Assembly (NCBI GenBank): GCA_009692155.1
Contig: SHZW01000007.1
Location: 1-64,000, forward strand
DNA length: 64,000 nucleotides
Reading direction: 5' to 3'
Source of the DNA: Nitrospiraceae bacterium
GTDB lineage: Bacteria; Nitrospirota; Nitrospiria; Nitrospirales; Nitrospiraceae
Part shown: positions 52,537-63,262 of the stretch, in pieces
How positions within the stretch are numbered: position 1 is the first letter of the stretch
How the letters are laid out: each line of letters starts with the position of its first letter
The notes under the pieces: generated by a model
Databases searched by the model: none
The model's input: only the letters and a program-made list of their open reading frames with translations
What the model was told of the DNA's origin: nothing
Made by a program: the position numbers and the translations under genes

Positions 52537-53660
52537 TGCCCTTCGATGAGCTCTACGTTCGCCCGTGGGATGACGGCACGAGTCTTATCCGGGAAACCGA
52601 CTTCGAGCACGCGGACATGGCTCTCGGTTTCGATCTGCCGCAGGTCCGCCGGGAGCGCCGCCACCTGGCCGATGCGGCCGAATAATGGATCGCGGATGAT
52701 GCGGACCTGATCGCCCACCCGGATGCCGCCCCGTTCGGCGACGCCCGTGTCCTGGATGGCGCGGGTCCCGTCCACCGTGATGATGATCTCCGGCCGGATC
52801 ACGCCGGCCCTGATCTGCGTCGCACCTGAGACCGATGCCTTCTGTCCCTGGTGTTTTGACAGGAGCGCAAACGTTTTGGCTGCCATTGGGATCGTCCCGA
52901 ACCCTTCAGTCAGGATGATGGTGATGCCGATCTTTTCCGTGCCCGTGATGGCCACGCCCAGATCGTAGCCGAGCAGGGCCCGCAGGTCCTTGTCGTGGAT
53001 TCCGCCGACGATCAATGCCGCCACGCCGATTTCCCGGGCACGCGCCAGCGTGTCGGCGCCGAGAAACGAGCCGCCCACGACAATCTTTCCCTTCATGCCC
53101 GTGGTCAGCCGATCGGCTGCGAGTGTTTCGTCCGGCGATGCGGCCGCCATCTGTATCTCGCCCCAGGTTTCCCCCCCGACCCCGAAGATGCCTTGCACGA
53201 GCGTGCAGGACGTCTCGATGGTGATGCCTTGCTGGGGGTGCACCTCCACGGCCGTTCCGTCAATATATGCGAGCAACTCCAGGCGACGCGGCGGCTCGCG
53301 CAGCAGCACCTGCCCTGTGATGGCGGATACGGTCTCGACCGTGCCCTGGATGGGTGAGCGGACGGCTGTTTTGAGAAATTGGATGAACGGTTTGTTTTCC
53401 GCGATCACGTCATCCTTCCGAACCGGCTCCCCTTCCTTCGTGATCAGATAGTCGTGGATTTCGTCCGGTGCAATACCCAGGAGATTGGCCACATTGATGG
53501 AATGGACCTTGCCGGGCAGTTCCGCCTGGGCGACGACGGAATCAGCCTTGAGCAGGTCTCCCTGTTTGACCATCACGGTTCCGGGAATCGGCAGCAGGCG
53601 TCGTTTCCGAACAGTCGTGCGTTCGGTGACCGTCAGCCCTGGTGTGTACGCGTGTCCCAT
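52533..53660 (-). CDS. Operon protein with barrel-sandwich-like N-terminus and KOW-like C-terminus (375 aa)
   Basis: Residues about 1-130 carry PGTVMVKQGDLLKADSVVAQ and RSPIQGTVETVSAITGQVLL, which look like the paired strands of biotinyl/lipoyl or RnfC barrel-sandwich folds, without an obvious Met-Lys-Met attachment site. Residues about 130-290 read as a soluble alpha/beta domain (KGKIVVGGSFLGADTLARAR, ALIVGGIHDKDLRALLGYDL) and the end (GGIRVGDQVRIIRDPLFGRI, then AVIPRANVELIEGQ) resembles a KOW/NusG beta barrel. It lacks transmembrane segments. Spacing to mutL is 67 bases, holding an inverted repeat. Confidence 0.65.
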   Translation of the reverse strand: MGHAYTPGLTVTERTTVRKRRLLPIPGTVMVKQGDLLKADSVVAQAELPGKVHSINVANLLGIAPDEIHDYLITKEGEPVRKDDVIAENKPFIQFLKTAVRSPIQGTVETVSAITGQVLLREPPRRLELLAYIDGTAVEVHPQQGITIETSCTLVQGIFGVGGETWGEIQMAAASPDETLAADRLTTGMKGKIVVGGSFLGADTLARAREIGVAALIVGGIHDKDLRALLGYDLGVAITGTEKIGITIILTEGFGTIPMAAKTFALLSKHQGQKASVSGATQIRAGVIRPEIIITVDGTRAIQDTGVAERGGIRVGDQVRIIRDPLFGRIGQVAALPADLRQIETESHVRVLEVGFPDKTRAVIPRANVELIEGQ

Positions 53661-53672
53661 AAATAAAACTTA

Positions 53673-53749
53673 GGCTATAGGCGATGGGCTAGAGGCTATA
53701 GGTAAGATTCCTCGTCCCGCCCATGGCCTATCGCCCATTGCCCATAGCC
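53673..53749. repeat. Imperfect inverted repeat overlapping the mutL-like stop
   Basis: GGCTATAGGCGATGGGC (53673-53689) pairs with GCCCATTGCCCATAGCC (53733-53749) with two mismatches, enclosing about 43 bases. The right arm encodes the last residues of the MutL-like protein (KAMGNGR and stop), so the repeat has shaped its C-terminus. It could form a stem in the operon transcript between the second and third genes. Confidence 0.7.
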
Positions 53750-55596
53750 TTCCCTTGCGGATACAACCCCACCGAGTTGTGCCATCTCGTCAGGGCTGCC
53801 ACCCTTGCCCTGGCATCAACGGGCAGTTGAAGAGGGCGACCCCGACCGTCAAGCATCAATCCGGCTGCGCCGCCCCGGGCTTCGCGTGTCACCGTTGTGC
53901 CTTTGCCTTCACCGAGATCAACCTGTTTCGCCGGCTTCATGGTGACCCGTGCCCGCTCGCCGGCACCCAATGAAATCAATCTCAATTCCCCGAACATTAA
54001 TGTTCCACTCTCAGGCTGCCTGTCGCGTTCGAAGGTGATCTGGTACTCGGCGCATTTCTCGCCGTCCTTGCCCTGCCCGATCGGCGCCACGCAGGTTCCC
54101 AGGTAGACCAGGCAGTCGTGGATAAAGACGTCGGTCGCAGCCTTTTCGTTGACGGTCGAAAGGACACCCAGGTGCGGCATCATGAAAATACTGTCCACTG
54201 AGAGTGTGGTGAAGCCGGGGGGTTCGTAGGCATCCACCATCATGAGCATGGATTGGATGCGCCGTGGCGCATGGGACAGGATGCCGCCGCTGCCGACGAT
54301 TAAATCCAGCTTCAACATGTCGATCAGGCTGTCGCCGGATGTCTTTTGCTCGAAAATGTCCGAGATTGTCCGCGCCTGCTGGACGCCCTTGAGGCCGGTC
54401 GCCAACGACTTGTGGTGAATCAGAGCCAGCCGCAGGGCTTCGCGCGCGATAGCCTGCTCGATCTGCAATTCGTCCAGCGTCTGCGGGATGGTCGTCGGAC
54501 GGATCATCTTGTTCTTGATGCGGTTGCGCAAGGTCTGCTCATCCACGTCGAACGGCACCCACCGCATGATATTGGCGAGCCCGGCTTCGGCCAGCACGTT
54601 GGAGATGCTGTAGGACATGCCGAGGTTGGCACTGACCGTGCGGTTGAAGACGCCGTCATACACGGAGAAGACGTCCGTGGTGGCGCCGCCGATATCCACG
54701 CCGATCAAATTGATCTTGTCGCGCTTGGCCAGGGCTTCCATGATGAAACCGACGGCGGCCGGCGTCGGAACGATCGGCGCGCCGGCCCAGGAGATCAGTT
54801 TTTTATAGCCGGGGGCCTGGGCCATGACGTGTTCGAGAAACAGGTCGTGGATTTTATTGCGGGCCGGCGACAGGTTTTCCCTTTCGAGCGTCGGGCGGAT
54901 GTTGTCCGTGACAACCAGCGCCGTTTTTTGGCCGAGAATGGCCGTGACCTGGTCGCGGGCGTTTGTGTTGCCCGCATAGATCAGCGGCAGCGAATAGGTC
55001 ATCCCGAGGCGCGGGCGTGGCTCGGCGGCCGAGATATATTCGGCCATTTCGACGACGTGCGTGACGGTGCCTCCGTCCGTTCCACCCGAGAGGAGAATCA
55101 TGTCCGGCCGCAGCGAGCGGATGCGCTCGATTTTTTCATGCGGAAGCCGGCCGTCGTTCGAGGCCAGCACGTCCATCACGATGGCGCCGGCGCCCAGCGC
55201 GCACCGTTGGGCGCTCTCCCCCGTCATGCTCTGGACAACGCCGGCCACCATCATTTGAAGGCCGCCGCCGGCGCTGCTGGTCGACACGTAGATGTCGACG
55301 CCCGTTTTGGAATGGCCGCCTGCGCCGGCCGGCGTGATGATCTTTTCTCCGTCAAGAATTTTCCGGCCGGACAGTTCCTCCACCTCGGCGATGGCGTTCA
55401 AGACACCGCGGGTGACGTCTTCAAACGGGGCTTCCACGGTCGTGGGCGCTTCACCACGGAATGTTTGCCGGAATGTGTCGCCTTGTTTTTCGATCAGAAC
55501 GGCTTTGGTCGTGGTGCTGCCGCAGTCTGTGGCGATGATGACGGACAGGGGGAGATCGGCGGTCTTTTTGTGCGGGACCTGCACGGCAGCACTCAT
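53728..55596 (-). CDS. MutL-type actin-fold ATPase (glutamate mutase MutL homologue)
   Basis: A 622-residue ASKHA-superfamily protein. Two phosphate motifs are visible, VIIATDCGSTTTKAVLIEKQ at the N-terminus and NLIGVDIGGATTDVFSVYDG in the middle, plus ILLSGGTDGGTVTHVVEMAE. Those match MutL (PF13941-like), the protein beside clostridial glutamate mutase genes, thought to act as a reactivase or chaperone. No MutE/MutS subunits or cobalamin-binding motif occur here. It overlaps the upstream 130-aa ORF by ATGA. Its C-terminus is encoded by an inverted repeat. Confidence 0.85.
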   Translation of the reverse strand: MSAAVQVPHKKTADLPLSVIIATDCGSTTTKAVLIEKQGDTFRQTFRGEAPTTVEAPFEDVTRGVLNAIAEVEELSGRKILDGEKIITPAGAGGHSKTGVDIYVSTSSAGGGLQMMVAGVVQSMTGESAQRCALGAGAIVMDVLASNDGRLPHEKIERIRSLRPDMILLSGGTDGGTVTHVVEMAEYISAAEPRPRLGMTYSLPLIYAGNTNARDQVTAILGQKTALVVTDNIRPTLERENLSPARNKIHDLFLEHVMAQAPGYKKLISWAGAPIVPTPAAVGFIMEALAKRDKINLIGVDIGGATTDVFSVYDGVFNRTVSANLGMSYSISNVLAEAGLANIMRWVPFDVDEQTLRNRIKNKMIRPTTIPQTLDELQIEQAIAREALRLALIHHKSLATGLKGVQQARTISDIFEQKTSGDSLIDMLKLDLIVGSGGILSHAPRRIQSMLMMVDAYEPPGFTTLSVDSIFMMPHLGVLSTVNEKAATDVFIHDCLVYLGTCVAPIGQGKDGEKCAEYQITFERDRQPESGTLMFGELRLISLGAGERARVTMKPAKQVDLGEGKGTTVTREARGGAAGLMLDGRGRPLQLPVDARARVAALTRWHNSVGLYPQGKAMGNGR

Positions 55597-55985
55597 CGGG
55601 CGGGCGCTCCTGCAGGAGCAGATTTGGCAGGAGCCGGCTTGGCAGTAGCAGGCCTGGCTTCGATGAGTTCAATTAAGCGGGGGATGGCATCGCGCCGCTC
55701 GAGCAGACACGCCGCCCGTTCGATCTCGCGCGCGTCACAGGCCAGATCCAGGATAGGAGCGAGAAAATGCAACGCCTGGCTGCTGAGAAAATTCATCGGT
55801 CCGGCTGATTCAAGAAAGAGCAGGGCAGGACCTGCCATGCGCTGATTCACAACGGTGGCGGCGACTTTCTCCAGCAAAGCCTGTTCATCAGCCGAGAGCG
55901 GCTGCCCGTCCGGTTGGAGGGCAAAGGCGTGCCGGAGTGAGGCTTTGAGTTTCTGAAATCGTGGAGAGAAGTCGGTTATATTCAT
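55593..55985 (-). CDS. First gene of the MutL operon: helical protein with Pro/Ala/Lys tail (130 aa)
   Basis: ATG 55983-55985 starts MNITDFSPRFQKLKASLRHA; a longer frame to 56045 exists, but this Met begins the plausible domain. The sequence reads as five to six helices (LSADEQALLEKVAATVVNQR, NFLSSQALHFLAPILDLACD, REIERAACLLERRDAIPRLI) followed by an ATAKPAPAKSAPAG linker, typical of a flexible tether to a membrane or partner. No ribosome site is clear. It overlaps mutL by ATGA and is expected to be expressed with it. I recognise no family. Confidence 0.6.
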   Translation of the reverse strand: MNITDFSPRFQKLKASLRHAFALQPDGQPLSADEQALLEKVAATVVNQRMAGPALLFLESAGPMNFLSSQALHFLAPILDLACDAREIERAACLLERRDAIPRLIELIEARPATAKPAPAKSAPAGAPAR

Positions 55986-56046
55986 GGGAAAAGCTAAGAA
56001 ATTCAATCGGAAGGCATTATAGGGAGTGGTTCGACGGAGAGTCAAT

Positions 56047-56940
56047 TCAGGTCATGGCCTGCTGCGCCGCATGGTAGGAGCTTCGCGCCAATGGGCTGGC
56101 CTCCACGTGGCTGAATCCGAGCGCGAGGCCTTCAGTTTTGAATGCTGCGAATTCATCCGGGTGGTAATAACGCGAAACCGGGAGGTGGTGCCTGGTCGGC
56201 TGAAGATACTGGCCGATGGTCAGGATCTCACAATTGGCGGCTCGCAGGTCCTGCATGACCTGTCTAATCTCGTCCGTTGTCTCTCCCATTCCGAGAATGA
56301 GGCCAGACTTCGTTGTCATGCCCATGTGTTTGGCGCGCCCGAGCAGCGCGATCGATCGCTGATATTTGCCTTGCGGCCTGATGTCCGGAAAGAGCCGTTC
56401 GACCGTTTCGATATTGTGGTTCAGGATTTCCGGCCGTTCAGCCGTGACGGTTTGCAGGGCGCTCTCGCTCCCTTCAAAGTCAGGAATGAGAACTTCCACG
56501 GTGCAGGCTTGGTTCAACCGTCTGATCTGCCGGATCGTTTCGGTGAACACTGACGCGCCGCCATCGTCCAATTCATCCCGGTTGACGGAGGTAATGACCG
56601 CGTGCTTGAGGCGCATGGCCTGTACGGCTTGCGCCACACGCAGCGGTTCGTCATAGTCAACGGCCAACGGTTTTCCGGTGGTCACGGAGCAGTAATGGCA
56701 CCGGCGCGTGCAAATATCGCCGAGGATCAAAAATGTCGCTGTACGATTGTTCCAGCATTCCCAGATGTTGGGGCACCGGGCTTCCTCGCAGATGGTATGG
56801 AGGCCGAGATCGTCCACGACTTGCCGGATGTCCCGATAGTCCGGTCCCTGCTGGAGACGGACTTTAAACCAGGGCGGCAGGCGTTGGTGCGAAGAGCTGC
56901 CATCACCCCTCCGAAGGTCTTCAATCGGAACAAAACTCAT
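56047..56940 (-). CDS. lipA: Lipoyl synthase
   Basis: Radical SAM enzyme that inserts sulfur into octanoyl chains on lipoyl domains. The start is ATG 56938-56940 (MSFVPIEDLR) because it overlaps the upstream stop by ATGA and has GGGAGAA upstream; an earlier ATG is inside that gene. The auxiliary cluster is C51, C56, C62 (CEEARCPNIWEC) and the radical SAM cluster is C77, C81, C84 (CTRRCHYC). SRYYHPDEF and SRYYHPDEFAAF-like C-terminus with SSYHAAQQ (Ser ligand region) is present. Length 297. Confidence 0.95.
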   Translation of the reverse strand: MSFVPIEDLRRGDGSSSHQRLPPWFKVRLQQGPDYRDIRQVVDDLGLHTICEEARCPNIWECWNNRTATFLILGDICTRRCHYCSVTTGKPLAVDYDEPLRVAQAVQAMRLKHAVITSVNRDELDDGGASVFTETIRQIRRLNQACTVEVLIPDFEGSESALQTVTAERPEILNHNIETVERLFPDIRPQGKYQRSIALLGRAKHMGMTTKSGLILGMGETTDEIRQVMQDLRAANCEILTIGQYLQPTRHHLPVSRYYHPDEFAAFKTEGLALGFSHVEASPLARSSYHAAQQAMT

Positions 56941-57302
56941 GCGCGGGGTTCTCCCTGTCGTAGCCATCCGAACAGCCGGGCAATGATTCCGTCGGGCGGT
57001 CGAACGGAGAATTCAGGGTCGGGGTATTCGATCCAGGGCTCCTGGTTGCCGCAATAGGTGTTTTCTCTGAAGCTGAGCTGGCTCCGAAGCTGCCGGAAGC
57101 CTCGCGTGTGCAGCAGGAGGATTAATTCTACCAGGGCATCGGCCTGGGTTGCGCGACTGTCCGTCACAAGAAACGTGGTTTCATACCGGAGCATTGCGCG
57201 GCACATGCCACCGTCACGCTCCAGTTCGACCACCCGGTTAAACCCTCGCTCGTGCTCATCCAATCCGGCCAGCTGATGTTTTTCGACGATGTCTTTCGGC
57301 AT
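56937..57302 (-). CDS. Hypothetical protein linked to lipA (121 aa)
   Basis: A soluble mixed alpha/beta protein with beta strands around GMCRAMLRYETTFLVTDSRA and a helix rich in Leu (ALVELILLLHTRGFRQLRSQ). Its C-terminal part contains PDPEFSVRPPDGIIARLFGW. It overlaps lipA by ATGA, so the two are coupled. It is not a lipoyl transferase (no LipB motif). I recognise no family. A role in lipoate supply or in handling the sulfur donor protein is only a guess. Confidence 0.65.
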   Translation of the reverse strand: MPKDIVEKHQLAGLDEHERGFNRVVELERDGGMCRAMLRYETTFLVTDSRATQADALVELILLLHTRGFRQLRSQLSFRENTYCGNQEPWIEYPDPEFSVRPPDGIIARLFGWLRQGEPRA

Positions 57303-57313
57303 CGGCGGGAATG

Positions 57314-57679
57314 TCAGACGGCGCGAAAGACGGCCAGCAGATCGCTCAAGGCAATGGTTTTGTTTCGTAGAATCGCCTGCTCAGCCTTCAGGAGTTCGAC
57401 GTCGGTCGTTTTCCCGCCGCCCTTCAGGCACGCCGAGCCCAGGGTCAGCACCCGGTCGCATTCCTGCTCGACCTTGTTCTTGACGACAGAATTGATGGTC
57501 AGGATCTCGGAAAGCCTGGCTCTGGTTTCCGCCAGGTGTTTTTTGAGTTCTGATTCCGGGTAGGATTGATGCGCCGCCTCGTTGATACAGCGATCGAGAT
57601 ACTGGTTCAGGAAGACGTAGAGCCGGACCAACAACTCGGTGGTTTCAATGTGGTTTCGACTGGTCGGTTGGGAGGTCAT
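57314..57679 (-). CDS. Helical protein of unknown function (121 aa)
   Basis: ATG 57677-57679 with GGAAGG upstream starts MTSQPTSRNHIETTELLVRL. Almost all of it is predicted helical with heptad-like spacing (YLDRCINEAAHQSYPESELK, HLAETRARLSEILTINSVVK, NKVEQECDRVLTLGSACLKG) and two Cys (ECDRV and SACLKG). It might bind a small partner through coiled coils. The frame extended upstream to 57916 would run through the Rieske gene and is rejected. It is 11 bases from its downstream neighbour. Confidence 0.6.
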   Translation of the reverse strand: MTSQPTSRNHIETTELLVRLYVFLNQYLDRCINEAAHQSYPESELKKHLAETRARLSEILTINSVVKNKVEQECDRVLTLGSACLKGGGKTTDVELLKAEQAILRNKTIALSDLLAVFRAV

Positions 57680-57738
57680 ATGATCCTTCCTGGAAACGTG
57701 TACGGACGTGGCGTGCGGTCCACGCCGTACGCACGGAA

Positions 57739-58044
57739 TTAGAGTTGAATCTTGACGTCGGTGCCTTCGACTGTCACCGGATAGGATTGCACGCAGGCCG
57801 ACGGGTTGTTGACGCATCTGCCCGTTTTCACGTCGTAGGTCCAGTTGTGCCAGGGACACATCACCACGTCCCCATCCAGGTCGCCTTCGCCGAGCGGGCC
57901 TCCGCGGTGGACGCACTCGTTATCAATCACATGGTAGGCGCCGCCGACATTGAAGACGGCAAGGGATTTTCCGCCTGCTGCGATCGTCGTGCCGGTACCT
58001 GGTTTGATGTCTGCGGTGCCCGCGATGCGCACGAATTCTGACAT
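57739..58044 (-). CDS. Rieske [2Fe-2S] protein, NirD/ferredoxin type (101 aa)
   Basis: A stand-alone Rieske domain. The cluster ligands are C44 and H46 in NECVHRGGPLGEG and C63 and H66 in MCPWHNWTYD, with the C-x-H-x16-C-x2-H spacing. DNA gives VVMCPWHNW, a classic second motif. The size and the sequence ending in VQSYPVTVEGTDVKIQL match soluble ferredoxin components of ring-hydroxylating dioxygenases or NirD of assimilatory nitrite reductase. It has no signal peptide. It is probably the electron donor for a nearby oxygenase or desaturase (59059-59892), an inference from context. Confidence 0.9.
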   Translation of the reverse strand: MSEFVRIAGTADIKPGTGTTIAAGGKSLAVFNVGGAYHVIDNECVHRGGPLGEGDLDGDVVMCPWHNWTYDVKTGRCVNNPSACVQSYPVTVEGTDVKIQL

Positions 58045-58067
58045 CAGATGCTCTCCGGGAAGGAAGG

Positions 58068-58937
58068 CTAGCTGCTCGAGGCCGGCCGTTTGATTTTTTT
58101 GAGGAGACTTCCGATCCCGCCGCCGGATGCCTGTGTATTCAGTGCCTCGGCAATCTTCGCCGCGATATCCCTGAACGTCTTGGCTTGCGGCGAGTCCGGG
58201 TTGGCGGCCACGATCGGCATCCCTTCATCTCCACCGGCCCGGATGGCCAGATCGATGGGAATGGCTCCCAGGAACGGCACGCCGAGTTTTTCAGCCGCCC
58301 GTTGCCCTCCCCCATGGGAGAAGATTTCCGCGCGATCTCCGCAGTGCCCGCAGATGTAGTAACTCATGTTCTCGATAATGCCGAGCAGCGGAACATTCAC
58401 CTTCTGGAACATGGTCATGCCCTTGCGGACGTCGTGCAACGCGACTTCTTGAGGTGTGGTGACGGTGATGACGCCGGCCAGCGAGACCAGTTGTGAAATG
58501 CTCAGCTGGGCGTCGCCGGTGCCGGGCGGCAAATCGATGAGGAGATAATCCAATTCTCCCCAGATGACGTCGCGGAAGAACTGCTGGATGGCGGTATGCA
58601 CCATCGGTCCCCGCCAGACGATGGCGGTTTCCTCCGGTACAAAAAATCCCATCGAGATGATTTTGACGCCATAGCTCTCAGCCGGGAGCAATTTGCCGTC
58701 CTGCTGTTCGGGTGGTTTGCGGACGCCCAGCATCATGGGAATGTTGGGGCCGTAGATATCGGCGTCGATCAGACCGACCCTGGCTCCGGACGCCGCAAGC
58801 GCGACGGCCAGATTCGCGGCAACCGTGGATTTGCCGACGCCACCCTTGCCGCTGCTGATGGCGACGATGTGCTTGACGTCGGGTAATAGATTGGGCTTGG
58901 GCTGTTCGTGCTGGTGGCCTGGCGTACTCTCTGCCAT
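58068..58937 (-). CDS. mrp: Mrp/NBP35-type iron-sulfur cluster carrier ATPase (ApbC)
   Basis: ATG 58935-58937 starts MAESTPGHQHEQPKPNLLPD. The deviant P-loop ISSGKGGVGKSTVAANLA, the switch motif RVGLIDADIYGPNIPMMLGV, and the C-x2-C pair NMSYYICGHCGDRAEIFSHG are all in place; the pair is needed to bridge an [4Fe-4S] cluster in the dimer. The protein delivers clusters to apoproteins. It sits upstream of the Rieske gene on the same transcript, together with lipA, so the operon has a clear iron-sulfur theme. Length 289 residues. Confidence 0.92.
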   Translation of the reverse strand: MAESTPGHQHEQPKPNLLPDVKHIVAISSGKGGVGKSTVAANLAVALAASGARVGLIDADIYGPNIPMMLGVRKPPEQQDGKLLPAESYGVKIISMGFFVPEETAIVWRGPMVHTAIQQFFRDVIWGELDYLLIDLPPGTGDAQLSISQLVSLAGVITVTTPQEVALHDVRKGMTMFQKVNVPLLGIIENMSYYICGHCGDRAEIFSHGGGQRAAEKLGVPFLGAIPIDLAIRAGGDEGMPIVAANPDSPQAKTFRDIAAKIAEALNTQASGGGIGSLLKKIKRPASSS

Positions 58938-59058
58938 AGACAGGACCTCATGGCGCCGTTCAAACAGGACGCGCGTACGCACACTCTATACGATGGGTTT
59001 GACCGGTGACAAGTGGCCTGTGGGGCCTGCCGAAGCGGGGGAAAGACCTAGAGCTGCA

Positions 59059-59892
59059 CTAACTCGAGCGGCGTTGCAGATTATACGCGAGGCCGACCCT
59101 GGAGAGGGAGAAGACCAGCCACTTCGATGGATCGAAGTTATACCATTGGGGCCCGTTGCGGTAGTCGCGCAGGTACATGTGGTGATAGTTGTGATAGCCC
59201 TCGCCGAACGTGATCAGCGAAACCCACCAACTGTCCCGGCTGCTGTCCTTCGTGCCGTACGGCTGGTCACCCCAGATGTGACAGACCGAATTGATGCAGA
59301 AAGTGGAGTTGAGCACCAGGAAGGTGCGGCACACGCCGGCGAGCAGGAAGCAACTGAGGCCACCCATCCAGCCTCCGCTGATGGCACCTACGACAAACGG
59401 CAGGCCTAACCCCGAGAGGACCACGGGAATGTAGTAGCGGTGCTGCCACATGATCAGCGGATCCTTGCGCAGCTTCCCGTCATACTTGGCGTTCGCACCC
59501 GGCTCCGCTTTCTCGAACAGCCAGCCGCAGTGGCTGTACCAGAAGCCCCTCAGCGCGTTGTAGGGGTCGTCGTTCTCGTCGCATACAGCATGGTGGCGGA
59601 TGTGGTCGCCGCACCACTTCAGCGCCGAATTCTGCAAGGCCCACCCGCCGGCGAAAAGGAAGCAGACCTTCACCCATCCAGGACAGTCGAAGGCACGATG
59701 CGAGATCATGCGATGGTAGCCGACTGTGATGCCGAGGCCCGTCACGATGTACAGGACGGCGAACATCGTCCAATCCAGCGTGGTGAAGTCATAATGATAG
59801 GCATACAGCGGCACCCCGATCATGGCGCCGAGCGTCACGATGGAAAACAGAATGATAGTCGGATAATCACGCGGACGTGTAACTGCTTGCAC
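59059..59892 (-). CDS. Membrane fatty acid desaturase (acyl-CoA delta-9 type)
   Basis: A 277-residue integral-membrane di-iron enzyme. Histidine boxes are GYHRMISHRAFD (HX4H), HIRHHAVCDENDDP (HX2HH) and EGYHNYHHMYLRDYR (HX2HH), plus the late GQ-less region WYNFDPSKWLVFSLSRVGLA. Four hydrophobic spans surround them (IILFSIVTLGAMIGVPLYAY, MFAVLYIVTGLGITVGYH, YYIPVVLSGLGLPFVVGAI, SCFLLAGVCRTFLVLNSTFC). It would introduce a double bond in saturated acyl chains and tune membrane fluidity. The likely electron donor is the Rieske protein or a cytochrome b5-like partner. Not clearly in one operon with mrp (121-base gap). Confidence 0.9.
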   Translation of the reverse strand: MQAVTRPRDYPTIILFSIVTLGAMIGVPLYAYHYDFTTLDWTMFAVLYIVTGLGITVGYHRMISHRAFDCPGWVKVCFLFAGGWALQNSALKWCGDHIRHHAVCDENDDPYNALRGFWYSHCGWLFEKAEPGANAKYDGKLRKDPLIMWQHRYYIPVVLSGLGLPFVVGAISGGWMGGLSCFLLAGVCRTFLVLNSTFCINSVCHIWGDQPYGTKDSSRDSWWVSLITFGEGYHNYHHMYLRDYRNGPQWYNFDPSKWLVFSLSRVGLAYNLQRRSS

Positions 59893-60011
59893 GAGTCCCT
59901 CCTGGACAGGCCCTACATGGAACGTTGAACGAATGAGGGGATATTAACAGGCTGTTCGTGATTTATCAAGTGTTTTCAGCTGCGCAGGCATTACGGAGCA
60001 AAGCTTCACGG

Positions 60012-60836
60012 CTATTGCCGGCTTGGTGTCGGGATGGCGGCAGGCAGGGTTTTGACCTCTGCTTCCTCCAGCTCTTCGGTAATCTCGGTGATCCATCCCC
60101 TGTCCGTTGCGGCGGGCGGCATCTCTTGATGCTCGGTGTATTTGACCAGCCCGACTCCCTTCGCGAACCACGCGGTGAGTACATCCGTGCTGACCACGGA
60201 TCGCCTGGATTTCGACAGGTGGATGCGCAGCGACATTCTGGCTTCCATTCGGACGGCATTGGCATAGGAGCCTGCGGGGACTGAGACGGACTCCTTCCCC
60301 GCGACAGTCACAGACGCATCCACGTCCACTTTTTCCTGCGTTCCGTCACCGTCCACATCAGTGCCGAAGTCGACGCCCTTCCGGTCGAACTGCTGAAAGG
60401 ACGATGGAATCGCGATCGGAAATCGAACGATCTGATACGGAATCACCTGCCGTTCGACAGGCGTGCCCGGCGATGAGCCATAATAGACGACCCCGACGGC
60501 ATCCCGGCGAGAGTAGCTGTCAGTCGGGCCGTGGTTGCCCAGGTTTGTATCGTGAAAGACCATGACGGTCACGCCGTTGATCGTCTGGGTGCCGGAGACG
60601 GTGGATACGTTGACGTAACTCTTGGTCTCTGAAATTTTTTGAAGCGGCCATTCTTCAATGCGACCGCGGTAGCGCCACCGGCTCCCGATCGTGTCGGGAA
60701 AATACAGGTGGGCATCTTCAATCGCTTCAGGGTGTGTCTTGGGCTGCGCGAGCGACTCGCCAGCCGGCCAGGCGAAGAGGCCGGCCGCGATCAGCAGCGT
60801 GGCCAGCGTGCAAAGTCTCTGGGGTTGATGAAGCAT
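60012..60836 (-). CDS. Secreted protein of unknown function (274 aa)
   Basis: ATG 60834-60836 starts MLHQPQRLCTLATLLIAAGL, a signal peptide with cleavage near SLA-QPKT. The mature part reads as a beta-rich domain (YFPDTIGSRWRYRGRIEEWP, SYVNVSTVSGTQTINGVTVM) with DVDGDGTQEKVDVDASV as a possible metal-binding loop. The end carries TEHQEMPPAATDRGWITEITEELEEAE across acidic residues. The longer frame to 61235 has no support. It is transcribed divergently from the SDR gene. Confidence 0.7.
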   Translation of the reverse strand: MLHQPQRLCTLATLLIAAGLFAWPAGESLAQPKTHPEAIEDAHLYFPDTIGSRWRYRGRIEEWPLQKISETKSYVNVSTVSGTQTINGVTVMVFHDTNLGNHGPTDSYSRRDAVGVVYYGSSPGTPVERQVIPYQIVRFPIAIPSSFQQFDRKGVDFGTDVDGDGTQEKVDVDASVTVAGKESVSVPAGSYANAVRMEARMSLRIHLSKSRRSVVSTDVLTAWFAKGVGLVKYTEHQEMPPAATDRGWITEITEELEEAEVKTLPAAIPTPSRQ

Positions 60837-60982
60837 GGGGCGTGTGACCGTGTGTGCGAGGCGCACCGTATCATAGAGACTGATGGGCTCGCAACATTGC
60901 CGCGCTCTGCCACTCTCTAACATGGGCCACCTTGGGGCCGCCTTGCCATATGTTGAACCGATTGGGATAATGCCATCCACGT

Positions 60983-63262
<2,280 letters not shown>

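Noticed and set aside
54346-55845. Plus-strand ORF of 499 codons opposite the MutL-like gene
   Set aside because: It reads the complement of a well supported actin-fold ATPase and has a composition typical of antisense GC-rich frames (Arg, His, Gly, Asp).
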